From NCBI GenBank assembly GCA_023423235.1, contig JAFAFY010000006.1:1-12588 (forward strand): a DNA stretch of 12,588 nucleotides, read 5' to 3'. Made by a program: the position numbers and the translations under genes. The notes under the pieces are model-generated. The model was not told where the DNA came from. It worked only from the letters and a program-made list of their open reading frames with translations, and did not search any database. The stretch is from Pseudomonadota bacterium (GTDB lineage Bacteria > Pseudomonadota > Gammaproteobacteria > Xanthomonadales > Xanthomonadaceae). Positions 1-6,242 of this stretch are shown piece after piece (within the stretch, counting starts at the first letter, position 1; every line of letters begins with the position of its first letter).

Positions 1-1425
1 GCCGCATACAGCGTCGCGGTCCAGCAGGCGAAGATGATGAACTTCGCCGCCTACATGAACCGTGCGCGCATCGCCAACGAAGTGGCGATCGCGCAGTTCG
101 TCAGCATGTGGTCGTGGCTGAACATGATCCACACGCACACGCTGGCGCTCATCAGGACGATGCAGGCGATCCAGGTGGTGCTGGCGTCGACCGTGATCGG
201 CGCGACCCTCATTCCCATCGCGAAAGCGGTGGAAACCGGGCTCAAGGTCGCGGAGAAGGCCGTGGCCGTCGTGCGCACCGGCGCCCATCCCCTGCTCGGG
301 CCCGCGATCGCCGGACTCAGTCGGATCAACCAGGCCTATGCGGCCGCGGCCCGTTTCGCAGTCAACATCGGCTCGACCGCCGAAGGGCTGCAGGTGGCGC
401 GCAAGGTCGTGGAGAAGAACGACCCGACGGCGTCCATCCCTGTCGAGGGACTGGCGATGCTGGGCCGCCACCTCGCGCTGGCGAGTTCGTCCGTCGACAG
501 CAGCTTGCTGGAAAGCTACGACCCGGACGGCAGCCAGTCACGCAACCGCGAAGGCATGGACCGGTTCCGGAACGTGGTCATGGCGTCGCGCGACCAGTTC
601 AGTGCCGAGCGGGGCGACAGCGGCGGCATTCCGCAGATTCTCGAGGCGGGAAGTTGGGGCGGGACCGATCTCGTCGATTACAAGCGCTGGGCCGGCATGG
701 ACATCGTGCAGATCCAGGTCGGTCCGGTGGACTGGCTGAGCGGCCCTGCAGGCTGGGGCGGCGCTCAGGCCATCGAACGTGCGACAGGGTCGCTGCCGGC
801 CTTCGACCGGATCCGGAGCGGCCCGAACGGAAGCGAGGGCTGGGTGTCGCACCCCCATCACGATGTCCGCTACGAACCCTACGGCGGAGCTTCGGGCAAC
901 GCGGCCTCGATGGTCGGCAGTTACCCGTCGGTCAACGGGCCGCTGGCCATCACGGCGGGCGCGAGTTCGTCGCCGAAACAGAAGCGCGACGCGTACTTCG
1001 ATGGCTACACCGGCCTGCATGCATACAACGACGTCAAGAACGATCGGGCGCGTCGTCCCGAGGGCGATGACGCCGGACCGAAATTCACCGTCTACGTGGT
1101 CAGCGATGCCGAACACGCCCGGACGAGCGAGTACATCGCCGGGATCGGCGGGCCCGTGTCGGGCGCCCTCGAACTGAAGGGCGAAACACCGCGCGGCGGA
1201 ACCACCGCCATCGCGACGGCGCAGACCTACTTCAACCGCCCGCCGCGCTTCGGTGTCTTCACGCGCCGGATTCCCCGCCAGTGGAACCAGCAGCCGCAGA
1301 CCGACGCGCAGCTCGAGGCGGGCAGCCTGTTCAGTCCGTTCTGGCAGGCGAAGCTGGTCGAGACACCTGCTGCGGACTACGCGGTCGCCGGCATCGGCGG
1401 CATGATGGGCGGAGGGGCGCCTTGA
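1..1425 (+). CDS. TadG-like (Tad-domain) pilus assembly protein, 5'-truncated by the window edge
   Basis: The reading frame is open from base 1, so the true start lies upstream; 474 residues are visible. The fragment begins AAYSVAVQQAKMMNFAAYMN, a pattern I associate with the end of the N-terminal Tad domain of TadG-related proteins, in which a hydrophobic anchor is followed by a helix rich in A, N and D. That anchor would be outside the window. A second hydrophobic stretch (about visible residues 60-75) follows, then a long G/S-rich soluble region that is presumably periplasmic. Near the C-terminus, an AQTYFNRP segment and then GSLFSPFWQAKLV also fit the ending I recall for this family. The family role is a minor pilin-like or anchoring component of Tad pili. 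The stop codon overlaps the TTG start of the next gene, so the two are probably translationally coupled. The family call is from recalled patterns, not a search. Confidence 0.72.
   Translation, partial: AAYSVAVQQAKMMNFAAYMNRARIANEVAIAQFVSMWSWLNMIHTHTLALIRTMQAIQVVLASTVIGATLIPIAKAVETGLKVAEKAVAVVRTGAHPLLGPAIAGLSRINQAYAAAARFAVNIGSTAEGLQVARKVVEKNDPTASIPVEGLAMLGRHLALASSSVDSSLLESYDPDGSQSRNREGMDRFRNVVMASRDQFSAERGDSGGIPQILEAGSWGGTDLVDYKRWAGMDIVQIQVGPVDWLSGPAGWGGAQAIERATGSLPAFDRIRSGPNGSEGWVSHPHHDVRYEPYGGASGNAASMVGSYPSVNGPLAITAGASSSPKQKRDAYFDGYTGLHAYNDVKNDRARRPEGDDAGPKFTVYVVSDAEHARTSEYIAGIGGPVSGALELKGETPRGGTTAIATAQTYFNRPPRFGVFTRRIPRQWNQQPQTDAQLEAGSLFSPFWQAKLVETPAADYAVAGIGGMMGGGAP
1411..1417 (+). promoter_or_regulatory. 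Ribosome binding site that selects the TTG start at 1422
   Basis: GGAGGGG lies inside the 3' end of the TadG-like gene. The GGAGG core ends 6 bases before the TTG at 1422 but 18 bases before the in-frame ATG at 1434, so spacing favours the TTG. Confidence 0.55.
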
Positions 1426-2267
1426 AGAGCCGGATGCATACGGCCCGCGCCAGCGCGGGTGTCGTGCTGATGCTGTCCACGACGATCGCGTGCTCGGGCG
1501 CGTCTCGGGATGCTGCCGACCCGGATGTGCCATCCAGTGGCACGGAACCCGTGGGATCGGTCTATGCCGATCTGCAGGTGGAATATCTTGCCGGCGGCGA
1601 GCGCACGTACCGGAGCATGTACGACGAGGTCGGACGCGCCTGCCGGGAGCTGGGCATGGGAACCCAACTGCCGGACGAGTACGTGGAGAAACTGGGGACT
1701 TCGCGCCTGCAGGTGTGGTCGGCGCACGACCGTGTCGCGATCCGCAACGAGATCTACACCTACATCGCCGGGCCGGTGGAGGAAGGTCGCCACTGCGACT
1801 TCGAGCCGGCGACCAAGGGCATGCACCTCTACAGGGACGCCGAGGAAACGGTGACCTGGGATCTCGCCACGGGCGTCGAAAGCAAGGCGCCTCCACGCCC
1901 GGAGTACGAGTGGAAGCGAACGGCGGTTAGCGCCCTCCCCGCGACGAATCCGAGCGCCCGCGAGCGCAGCGTGAACGGGGTCCCTTGCATCGAATACGCG
2001 CAGTCGGCGGGCGCCGGCGGGCGGTACTGCATCTGGTCGGGTGGCGGCGCCTATGGCTTCGACACCCAGGGCAGCGCCGTGAGCAACGCGATGGGCAGCG
2101 AGGCCAACATGCTCGTCGGGCTGGTCGTCGACCAGAGCCCGGGCGACGACGGAAACGGCCAGCGCGTGACGCTGTCGGCCCTGGTGCTGGACGACGACGC
2201 GCCGTTCGCGACGATGCGCCCCCATGCACCGACGCTGGGCACGCGTACCGGCGGGAGTGGCCCATGA
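1422..2267 (+). CDS. Putative lipoprotein of unknown function within the tad operon
   Basis: I do not recognise a named family. From the TTG at 1422 the product has 281 residues; an ATG at 1434 would remove 4. The N-terminus is basic (MKSRMHTAR), followed by a hydrophobic core and TIAC with Cys24. This is a weak lipobox (Thr at -3), and Ser at +2 would favour the outer membrane if it is lipidated. The rest is soluble, with several cysteines, and carries a GVPCIEYAQ segment followed by RYCIW. That arrangement is reminiscent of periplasmic proteins with a LolA-like fold (DUF4412-like), which is only a guess. The gene overlaps the TadG-like gene by 4 bases, and its TGA overlaps the ATG of the downstream tadE-like gene, so it is an operon member. 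Conventional secreted (non-lipid) processing is the alternative. Confidence 0.7.
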   Translation: MKSRMHTARASAGVVLMLSTTIACSGASRDAADPDVPSSGTEPVGSVYADLQVEYLAGGERTYRSMYDEVGRACRELGMGTQLPDEYVEKLGTSRLQVWSAHDRVAIRNEIYTYIAGPVEEGRHCDFEPATKGMHLYRDAEETVTWDLATGVESKAPPRPEYEWKRTAVSALPATNPSARERSVNGVPCIEYAQSAGAGGRYCIWSGGGAYGFDTQGSAVSNAMGSEANMLVGLVVDQSPGDDGNGQRVTLSALVLDDDAPFATMRPHAPTLGTRTGGSGP

Positions 2268-2280
2268 AGTGGCCCATGAA
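2257..2280 (+). repeat. Perfect 12-bp tandem duplication over a start codon
   Basis: GTGGCCCATGAA occurs twice head to tail, at 2257-2268 and 2269-2280. Each copy contains an in-frame ATG (2264 and 2276). The first copy also contains the TGA stop of the upstream lipoprotein gene. The unit is four codons long, so the frame is kept and the TadE-like protein begins MKWPMK. Confidence 0.9.
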
Positions 2281-3130
2281 ACGGCGGCGCTGGGGTGTCC
2301 CGACGCGCCAGTCCGGACAGGCGCTCACCGAAACCGCGATCCTCGCGGTGGTGCTGGTGCCGTTGTTCCTGCTGATCCCCACGCTCGCCAAGTTCATCCA
2401 CGTCAAGCAGACCGCCCAACAGGCCGCGCGTACCGCCGCGTGGGAAGCCACGGTGACGCGAGATTACGCGCTGCAGGCGGAACTGACGCCGACAGCACAG
2501 CGAAGCCGGGTCATCGACTGGCACTTCAACAACGCCGATGCCCGCCTGCTGACCACGCCGACGGCGAACGGGGAACGCCTGGGCAACCCCCTGCTCAACA
2601 GCTTCACCGACGTCCCGCTCGTCGAGCGTCAGGACATCCAGATGGACGCGTACGCGATCGAGTCGCCACCGGGTCTGCTGATGGGACTGTTGGGAAATGC
2701 GCCCGATGCCTTCTCCGACGTGTTGTTTCCGAGCACCGAAGACCTCGTCACCGCGACGGTGAATGTCTCGGTGCGCGACCTGAGGCACGCGGACGGCAGG
2801 GCCATCGACTATCTGCCCGAACTGTCGGGGCTGGACCTGCGCTTCACGAGCGGACACAGCCTTCTCGCCGATGCGTGGAACGCCCGGGGAAGCGGTGTGC
2901 GGGGAAGCCCGTCCGCCGACATCTCGCATGATCGCAGCACCTACCAGCACGTGCGGCGCCTGACGGCGGGCAACTACACCGGCGTGCTCGACGACGCGAT
3001 CGCCGCGGTCAAGCCGCTCGGTTTCATCCCGATTCTCGGCGCACCGGCGGACCTGAAGTTCGACATGCTCGAGGACACGCTGGACATCGTGCCGGACAAC
3101 AAGCTCGAAGAATACGTGGCCAATGACTGA
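2264..3130 (+). CDS. Large TadE-like pseudopilin
   Basis: The 288-residue product has a class III prepilin-like N-terminus: a basic leader, then Gly18 with Glu23 at mature position +5 (SGQALTET), then a hydrophobic helix at about 25-41. This is the site cut by Tad prepilin peptidases (TadV/CpaA family) in TadE/TadF pseudopilins. The rest is soluble, without cysteines, and presumably periplasmic. It is longer than a usual TadE (often 150-200 residues). I chose the ATG at 2264 because GGGAG at 2253-2257 sits 6 bases upstream; the ATG at 2276 lies in the second copy of a 12-bp duplication, too far from that site. The start overlaps the upstream stop as ATGA, and the 3' end overlaps the next gene by 8 bases. 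The pseudopilin call is strong; its exact role (priming, length control or anchoring) is not visible. Confidence 0.82.
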   Translation: MKWPMKRRRWGVPTRQSGQALTETAILAVVLVPLFLLIPTLAKFIHVKQTAQQAARTAAWEATVTRDYALQAELTPTAQRSRVIDWHFNNADARLLTTPTANGERLGNPLLNSFTDVPLVERQDIQMDAYAIESPPGLLMGLLGNAPDAFSDVLFPSTEDLVTATVNVSVRDLRHADGRAIDYLPELSGLDLRFTSGHSLLADAWNARGSGVRGSPSADISHDRSTYQHVRRLTAGNYTGVLDDAIAAVKPLGFIPILGAPADLKFDMLEDTLDIVPDNKLEEYVAND

Positions 3131-3800
3131 GCGACGGACTGCCCGCAGCCTGATGCCCGTGCTGATGATGGTGTGCGTTCCCGCGGCCGCATGGCCCGAG
3201 GTGCCCTTGCCCGAGGACAGCCAGGGCGAGCTCGTGAGCCGTCACATGAGCCACAACGGCATCGAGATGCGTGCCAGCCGGTTCACGACGCTGCGCGATC
3301 TCGATCAGGTGAAGGGGTTCTACCGCGGGAAATGGGGCGAGCAACTGGTGGAGAACGAACTCGCGGGCAAGACGATCATCGGCCGCGCGGAGGACGGGTA
3401 CTTCGTGACCGTCGAACTCGACGATCGTCGCGGGCTGGTCGAGGGCACGATCGGCGTCATGAAGCTGGAAGCGGAGAGCGGGCGCGAGCGCACGTTCGAG
3501 CCGGGCGCCGATTTCGACAAGCCGGCGGATACGTCGGTGTTCAACGACATCCGGTACTTCGACGTCCCGGGACAGGCCCGGACGCTGGGCATGGAGAACG
3601 GCCTGTCCCCCTACGTGAATCGCCAGTTCTACGTGCACCGGCTGCGCATGCGCGGCTGGAGGCTGTCCGGGGTCGACGACTGCAGCGCGCACGCCAACGC
3701 CTGCTTCGCCCGCTTCGAAAAGGCGAACGGGGACCGCATCTCGATGGCGATGACCCGCCGCGCCGATGCCAGGACGCAGATCGTGGTCAACATCGAATGA
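3123..3800 (+). CDS. Exported protein of unknown function between tadE-like and flp-like genes
   Basis: I recognise no family. The 225-residue product starts with a likely Sec signal peptide: basic MTERRTAR, a hydrophobic core rich in L, M and V, and an AAA-W cleavage region near residues 21-24. The mature part is soluble and probably periplasmic. It has one late cysteine pair (Cys187 and Cys194) spaced for a disulfide loop. Near residues 60-80 is an FYRGKWGEQLVEN stretch. The start lies 8 bases inside the preceding gene and the stop overlaps the next start (ATGA), so it is translated as part of the tad operon. Position suggests a chaperone or assembly factor for the flanking pilin-like proteins, but that is inference from context alone. 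The upstream Shine-Dalgarno signal is weak, consistent with coupling. Confidence 0.75.
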   Translation: MTERRTARSLMPVLMMVCVPAAAWPEVPLPEDSQGELVSRHMSHNGIEMRASRFTTLRDLDQVKGFYRGKWGEQLVENELAGKTIIGRAEDGYFVTVELDDRRGLVEGTIGVMKLEAESGRERTFEPGADFDKPADTSVFNDIRYFDVPGQARTLGMENGLSPYVNRQFYVHRLRMRGWRLSGVDDCSAHANACFARFEKANGDRISMAMTRRADARTQIVVNIE

Positions 3801-4009
3801 AGCGCATGAGGATCAGGGGGAACCGGGGGAGCCGTCGCGGGCAGGCGGGCAGCGCAGCGATCGAGTACCTGCTCGTCACATCGCTGGTCGTCATCGTCCT
3901 CGTCGCCGAGCCGAACATAGTCGTCGAGCTGATGAACGCGATCAAGCAGGTGTACCGAGCGTTCACGTTCGCGCTCGGCCTGACCTATCCGACGCCATCC
4001 ACGCTGTAA
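3797..4009 (+). CDS. Flp-like prepilin, 70 residues
   Basis: This small protein has the features of a Flp/class IVb prepilin. An 18-residue, strongly basic leader (eight Arg or Lys) ends in Gly18, followed by SAAIEYLLV: Glu at mature +5 and Tyr at +6, the hallmark of Flp pilins. A hydrophobic helix follows at about 25-37. Cleavage after Gly18 would leave 52 residues, a normal Flp size. It could be the main pilus subunit or a minor pilin. Oddities are the EP pair at residues 38-39, which ends the hydrophobic run early, and the YPTPSTL tail. The ATG overlaps the stop of the preceding gene as ATGA. It is the last gene before the 75-base gap, so its mRNA 3' end may be shaped by the hairpin there. 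No other Flp candidate is in the window. Confidence 0.75.
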   Translation: MKRMRIRGNRGSRRGQAGSAAIEYLLVTSLVVIVLVAEPNIVVELMNAIKQVYRAFTFALGLTYPTPSTL

Positions 4010-4024
4010 CAGAACGAACGCAGA

Positions 4025-4054
4025 CCGGTAGCGCCCCGTGGAGGCGCACACCGG
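4025..4054 (+). other. Imperfect inverted repeat (RNA hairpin) between the pilin gene and cpaB
   Basis: CCGGT (4025-4029) and GCGCC (4031-4035) pair with GGCGC (4043-4047) and ACCGG (4050-4054). This gives two 5-bp GC-rich stems separated by a small 1/2-base internal loop, with a 7-base apical loop. No U-run follows, so it is not a standard intrinsic terminator. It could stabilise the pilin mRNA 3' end or attenuate downstream expression. Confidence 0.5.
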
Positions 4055-4070
4055 CATTGTCATGACGCAA

Positions 4071-4076
4071 GGGGAG
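4071..4076 (+). promoter_or_regulatory. Ribosome binding site that selects the GTG start of cpaB
   Basis: GGGGAG ends 8 bases before the GTG at 4085. The nearby ATG at 4062 is out of frame with cpaB and upstream of this site, so the GTG is the start. Confidence 0.7.
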
Positions 4077-4084
4077 TTCCACTC

Positions 4085-4906
4085 GTGGCTTTCAAGAAAG
4101 TGAACCGTAATGTCCTGCTGCTGGTGGGCGCCATCGTGCTCGGCTTGCTCGCGGCGCTGATGAGCGTGAGCTACGTCCAGAAGCGCGCCGAGGAGGCCCG
4201 CCTGGCGGCGACGCCGGACACCATGCCGCATACCGAAGTGGTCGTCCCGCGCCGGGACATCGCGCCCGGCGACGTGTTGACCGGGCAGGACATGGTGTCG
4301 CGCAGCGTGCCGGTGGATTTCGTTCCCGCCGATGCCCTCCTGCCAGGCAGCCACGAGGCCTATATCGGGCGCATCGCGCGCAGCGGGATCAAGCGCGGCA
4401 CGCCGATCAGCGCGGGTGCGCTGATCGCGCCGCAGGAGCAGTTCTCGCGGATCGTGGCACCCGGGCGCGTCGCCTACACGTTCTCGGTCAACGAGAACAA
4501 TTCGATCTCCGGCATGGTCGTCCCCGGCGACCGCATCGACATCCTGATGACCTACGAGGACAAGAAGGAAGGCAGCGGCATCCGCAGTTCGACCGAATCG
4601 GCCGGTCCGCGCGTGGTGCCGCTGCTGGAGAACATCCTGGTCCTGGCCACCGGCGAACAGGCCGTCGAAGTGACCGGCGACGACCGTCCCGGCTTTTCCA
4701 GCGTCACGCTCGAGCTCGATCCCAGGCAGGCCGAGCAGCTCACCATCGCGCAACGGACCGGCGACATGCGCGTCGTCCTCCGCAACATCGAGGACCGGAC
4801 GCCGTTCGGGCTGTCCGGCCTGACGGAGCGGGGACTGCTGTCGGAATTCGAGCGGTACGGCAGCACGGTCGACGACGTCGAATACATCATCGGTGGTGGC
4901 AACTAA
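4085..4906 (+). CDS. cpaB: Flp pilus assembly protein CpaB/RcpC
   Basis: The 273-residue product is anchored by one N-terminal membrane segment (about 10-29), with the rest in the periplasm. A SAF domain follows (about 49-113; EVVVPRRDIAPGDVLTGQDM is typical). Then comes the RcpC/CpaB domain (about 120-250), with YTFSVNENNSISGMVVPGDR, DIL, and VTLELDPRQAEQLTIAQ followed by the MRVVLRN strand. CpaB proteins are thought to support secretin assembly, possibly contacting peptidoglycan through the SAF domain. The start is a GTG with a good GGGGAG signal. The stop overlaps the next ATG by one base (TAATG), the usual cpaB-cpaC pairing. Length and domain order match the family. Confidence 0.95.
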   Translation: MAFKKVNRNVLLLVGAIVLGLLAALMSVSYVQKRAEEARLAATPDTMPHTEVVVPRRDIAPGDVLTGQDMVSRSVPVDFVPADALLPGSHEAYIGRIARSGIKRGTPISAGALIAPQEQFSRIVAPGRVAYTFSVNENNSISGMVVPGDRIDILMTYEDKKEGSGIRSSTESAGPRVVPLLENILVLATGEQAVEVTGDDRPGFSSVTLELDPRQAEQLTIAQRTGDMRVVLRNIEDRTPFGLSGLTERGLLSEFERYGSTVDDVEYIIGGGN

Positions 4907-6240
4907 TGAGCAACGCAACGACTCGCATCCGTTTCATCCACGTCCTCTCTCTCCTGCTCGCGGCGCTGATCGCGGTGCTGGCGCCGGTCGGCATGGCGGC
5001 CGCGCAGCACGCGACGATTCCGTCGAAGATCCAGATGTACGGCGGCCAGGTGCAGGTATTCCGGTCGGACCGGCCGCTCGCGCGCGTGGCGGTCGGCAAC
5101 GGCGCGCTGATCGAAGTGACGACCATCGAGCGGCGCCAGGTGGTGATGATCGCCGGCGCGACCTCCGGCATGACCACGATGCACCTGTGGTACGAGGACG
5201 GCAGCCAGCGCACCATCGACGTCGTGGTCGCCGGCACCTATCGTCCGGACACTGCGGACGCGATCCGCGAAATGCTCGGTGCGGACGCCAAGGTCCGCGT
5301 CAACGAAGTCGGCGGCAACATCGTCCTCACCGGCGAACTGAGCGCGCTCGAGGCCGAGCGCATCAACGTCATCAAGCAGGTTTATCCGAACGTCGTCGAC
5401 CTGACCAGCGCCGATCCCGTCGACATGAAGCCGATGGTCCTGATGGACGTGCGCATCATGGAGTTCAACAAGAACGCCCTGCGCGATCTCGGCGTCCGCT
5501 GGGACCCGGTGATCGCCGGTCCGTCGGGCGGCTACCTGAAGGACATCGCGACCAATCCGATCTACCGCATCCTGCCCGAGGGCAGCCCGTTCGCGGGCCT
5601 CGACCTGCCGGCGAGGGTCAATCCGGCTGCCGGCTACTTCGGCATCGCCACCAGCATCACCTCGCAGATCGACATCCTCGCCAGTTCCGGCCAGGCGTGG
5701 GAACTGGCCGCGCCGCAGCTCAGCGCGCGCAGCGGCGGCACCGCGAACTTCCTCGTCGGCGGCCGCCTGCCGATCCCGATCTCCAGCGGGTTCGGCCAGA
5801 CGACCATCCAGTTCGAGGACTACGGCATCCAGCTCGAGATCACGCCACTGGTCAACGAGAACAACCAGGTCATGGCCAACATCCGCACCGAGGTCAGCAA
5901 GATCGATCCCACGGTGTCGGTCCAGGGCGTGCCGGGCTTCCTGACGCGTGAGACGGAGACCGAGATCAACGTGCAGGCCGGCGACACGATCGTGATCTCC
6001 GGCCTGGTGGACATCACCGGTTCCAAGTCCCTCCAGGGCATCCCCGGCCTGAGCAAGCTCCCGCTGCTCGGCCGCCTGTTCCGTTCGGACCAGTTCCGCG
6101 CCGGGCGCACCGACCTCGTGGTGTTCGTCACGCCGCGCGTGGTGACCGCGGGCTCGCCGGCCAACCTGGACAACATCGAGCGCAGCGACCGTATGCTGCG
6201 TGACTTCCGCAACACGATCGGCACCGACATCTTCGACTGA
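4906..6240 (+). CDS. cpaC: Tad pilus outer-membrane secretin CpaC/RcpA
   Basis: The 444-residue product has a Sec signal peptide ending near residues 31-34 (MAAAQ). Next is the pilus-type secretin N-domain (about 36-105), then a BON-like ring domain (about 112-175, with the VNEVGGNIVLTGELSALEAE pattern). The secretin core follows (about 230-415), including VGGRLPIPI at 284-292 and the GIQLEITPLV strand. The closing IPGLSKLPLLGRLF signature is also present. The protein forms the multimeric outer-membrane channel through which the pilus leaves the cell. The length is normal for CpaC. No lipobox is present, so targeting must rely on a pilotin or other partner, perhaps one of the operon lipoproteins. 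Only 2 bases separate it from the ATPase gene; the cpaE/tadZ gene often found here is absent. Confidence 0.95.
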   Translation: MSNATTRIRFIHVLSLLLAALIAVLAPVGMAAAQHATIPSKIQMYGGQVQVFRSDRPLARVAVGNGALIEVTTIERRQVVMIAGATSGMTTMHLWYEDGSQRTIDVVVAGTYRPDTADAIREMLGADAKVRVNEVGGNIVLTGELSALEAERINVIKQVYPNVVDLTSADPVDMKPMVLMDVRIMEFNKNALRDLGVRWDPVIAGPSGGYLKDIATNPIYRILPEGSPFAGLDLPARVNPAAGYFGIATSITSQIDILASSGQAWELAAPQLSARSGGTANFLVGGRLPIPISSGFGQTTIQFEDYGIQLEITPLVNENNQVMANIRTEVSKIDPTVSVQGVPGFLTRETETEINVQAGDTIVISGLVDITGSKSLQGIPGLSKLPLLGRLFRSDQFRAGRTDLVVFVTPRVVTAGSPANLDNIERSDRMLRDFRNTIGTDIFD

Positions 6241-6242
6241 GC

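Noticed and set aside
108..1070. Plus-strand alternative frame inside the TadG-like gene
   Set aside because: It is an Arg/Gly/Ala-rich out-of-frame translation, while frame 1 gives recognisable Tad-family segments and stays open from base 1.
1434..1436. ATG at 1434 as start of the putative lipoprotein
   Set aside because: It is possible, but the Shine-Dalgarno at 1411-1417 is better spaced for the TTG at 1422. The signal peptide survives with either start.
538..1896. Long minus-strand open frame of 452 codons
   Set aside because: It runs antisense to two well-supported genes, is rich in Arg and Pro as GC-rich antisense frames are, and shows no recognisable domain.
4025..4054. Intrinsic terminator after the Flp-like gene
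   Set aside because: The hairpin is not followed by a run of T, and cpaB begins shortly after, so I kept it only as a structured element of unknown role.
4062..4064. ATG at 4062 as the cpaB start
   Set aside because: It is out of frame with cpaB and precedes the ribosome binding site; the GTG at 4085 gives the expected N-terminal anchor.
4010..4084. Sigma-70 promoter for cpaB in the gap
   Set aside because: A TTGTCA at 4058-4063 resembles a -35 box, but no -10 element is found at suitable spacing; it would also fall inside the cpaB coding region.
3629..4918. Long minus-strand open frame of 429 codons
   Set aside because: It lies opposite the Flp-like gene and cpaB, whose products have clear family motifs; its His/Arg/Asp-rich composition is typical of an antisense shadow.
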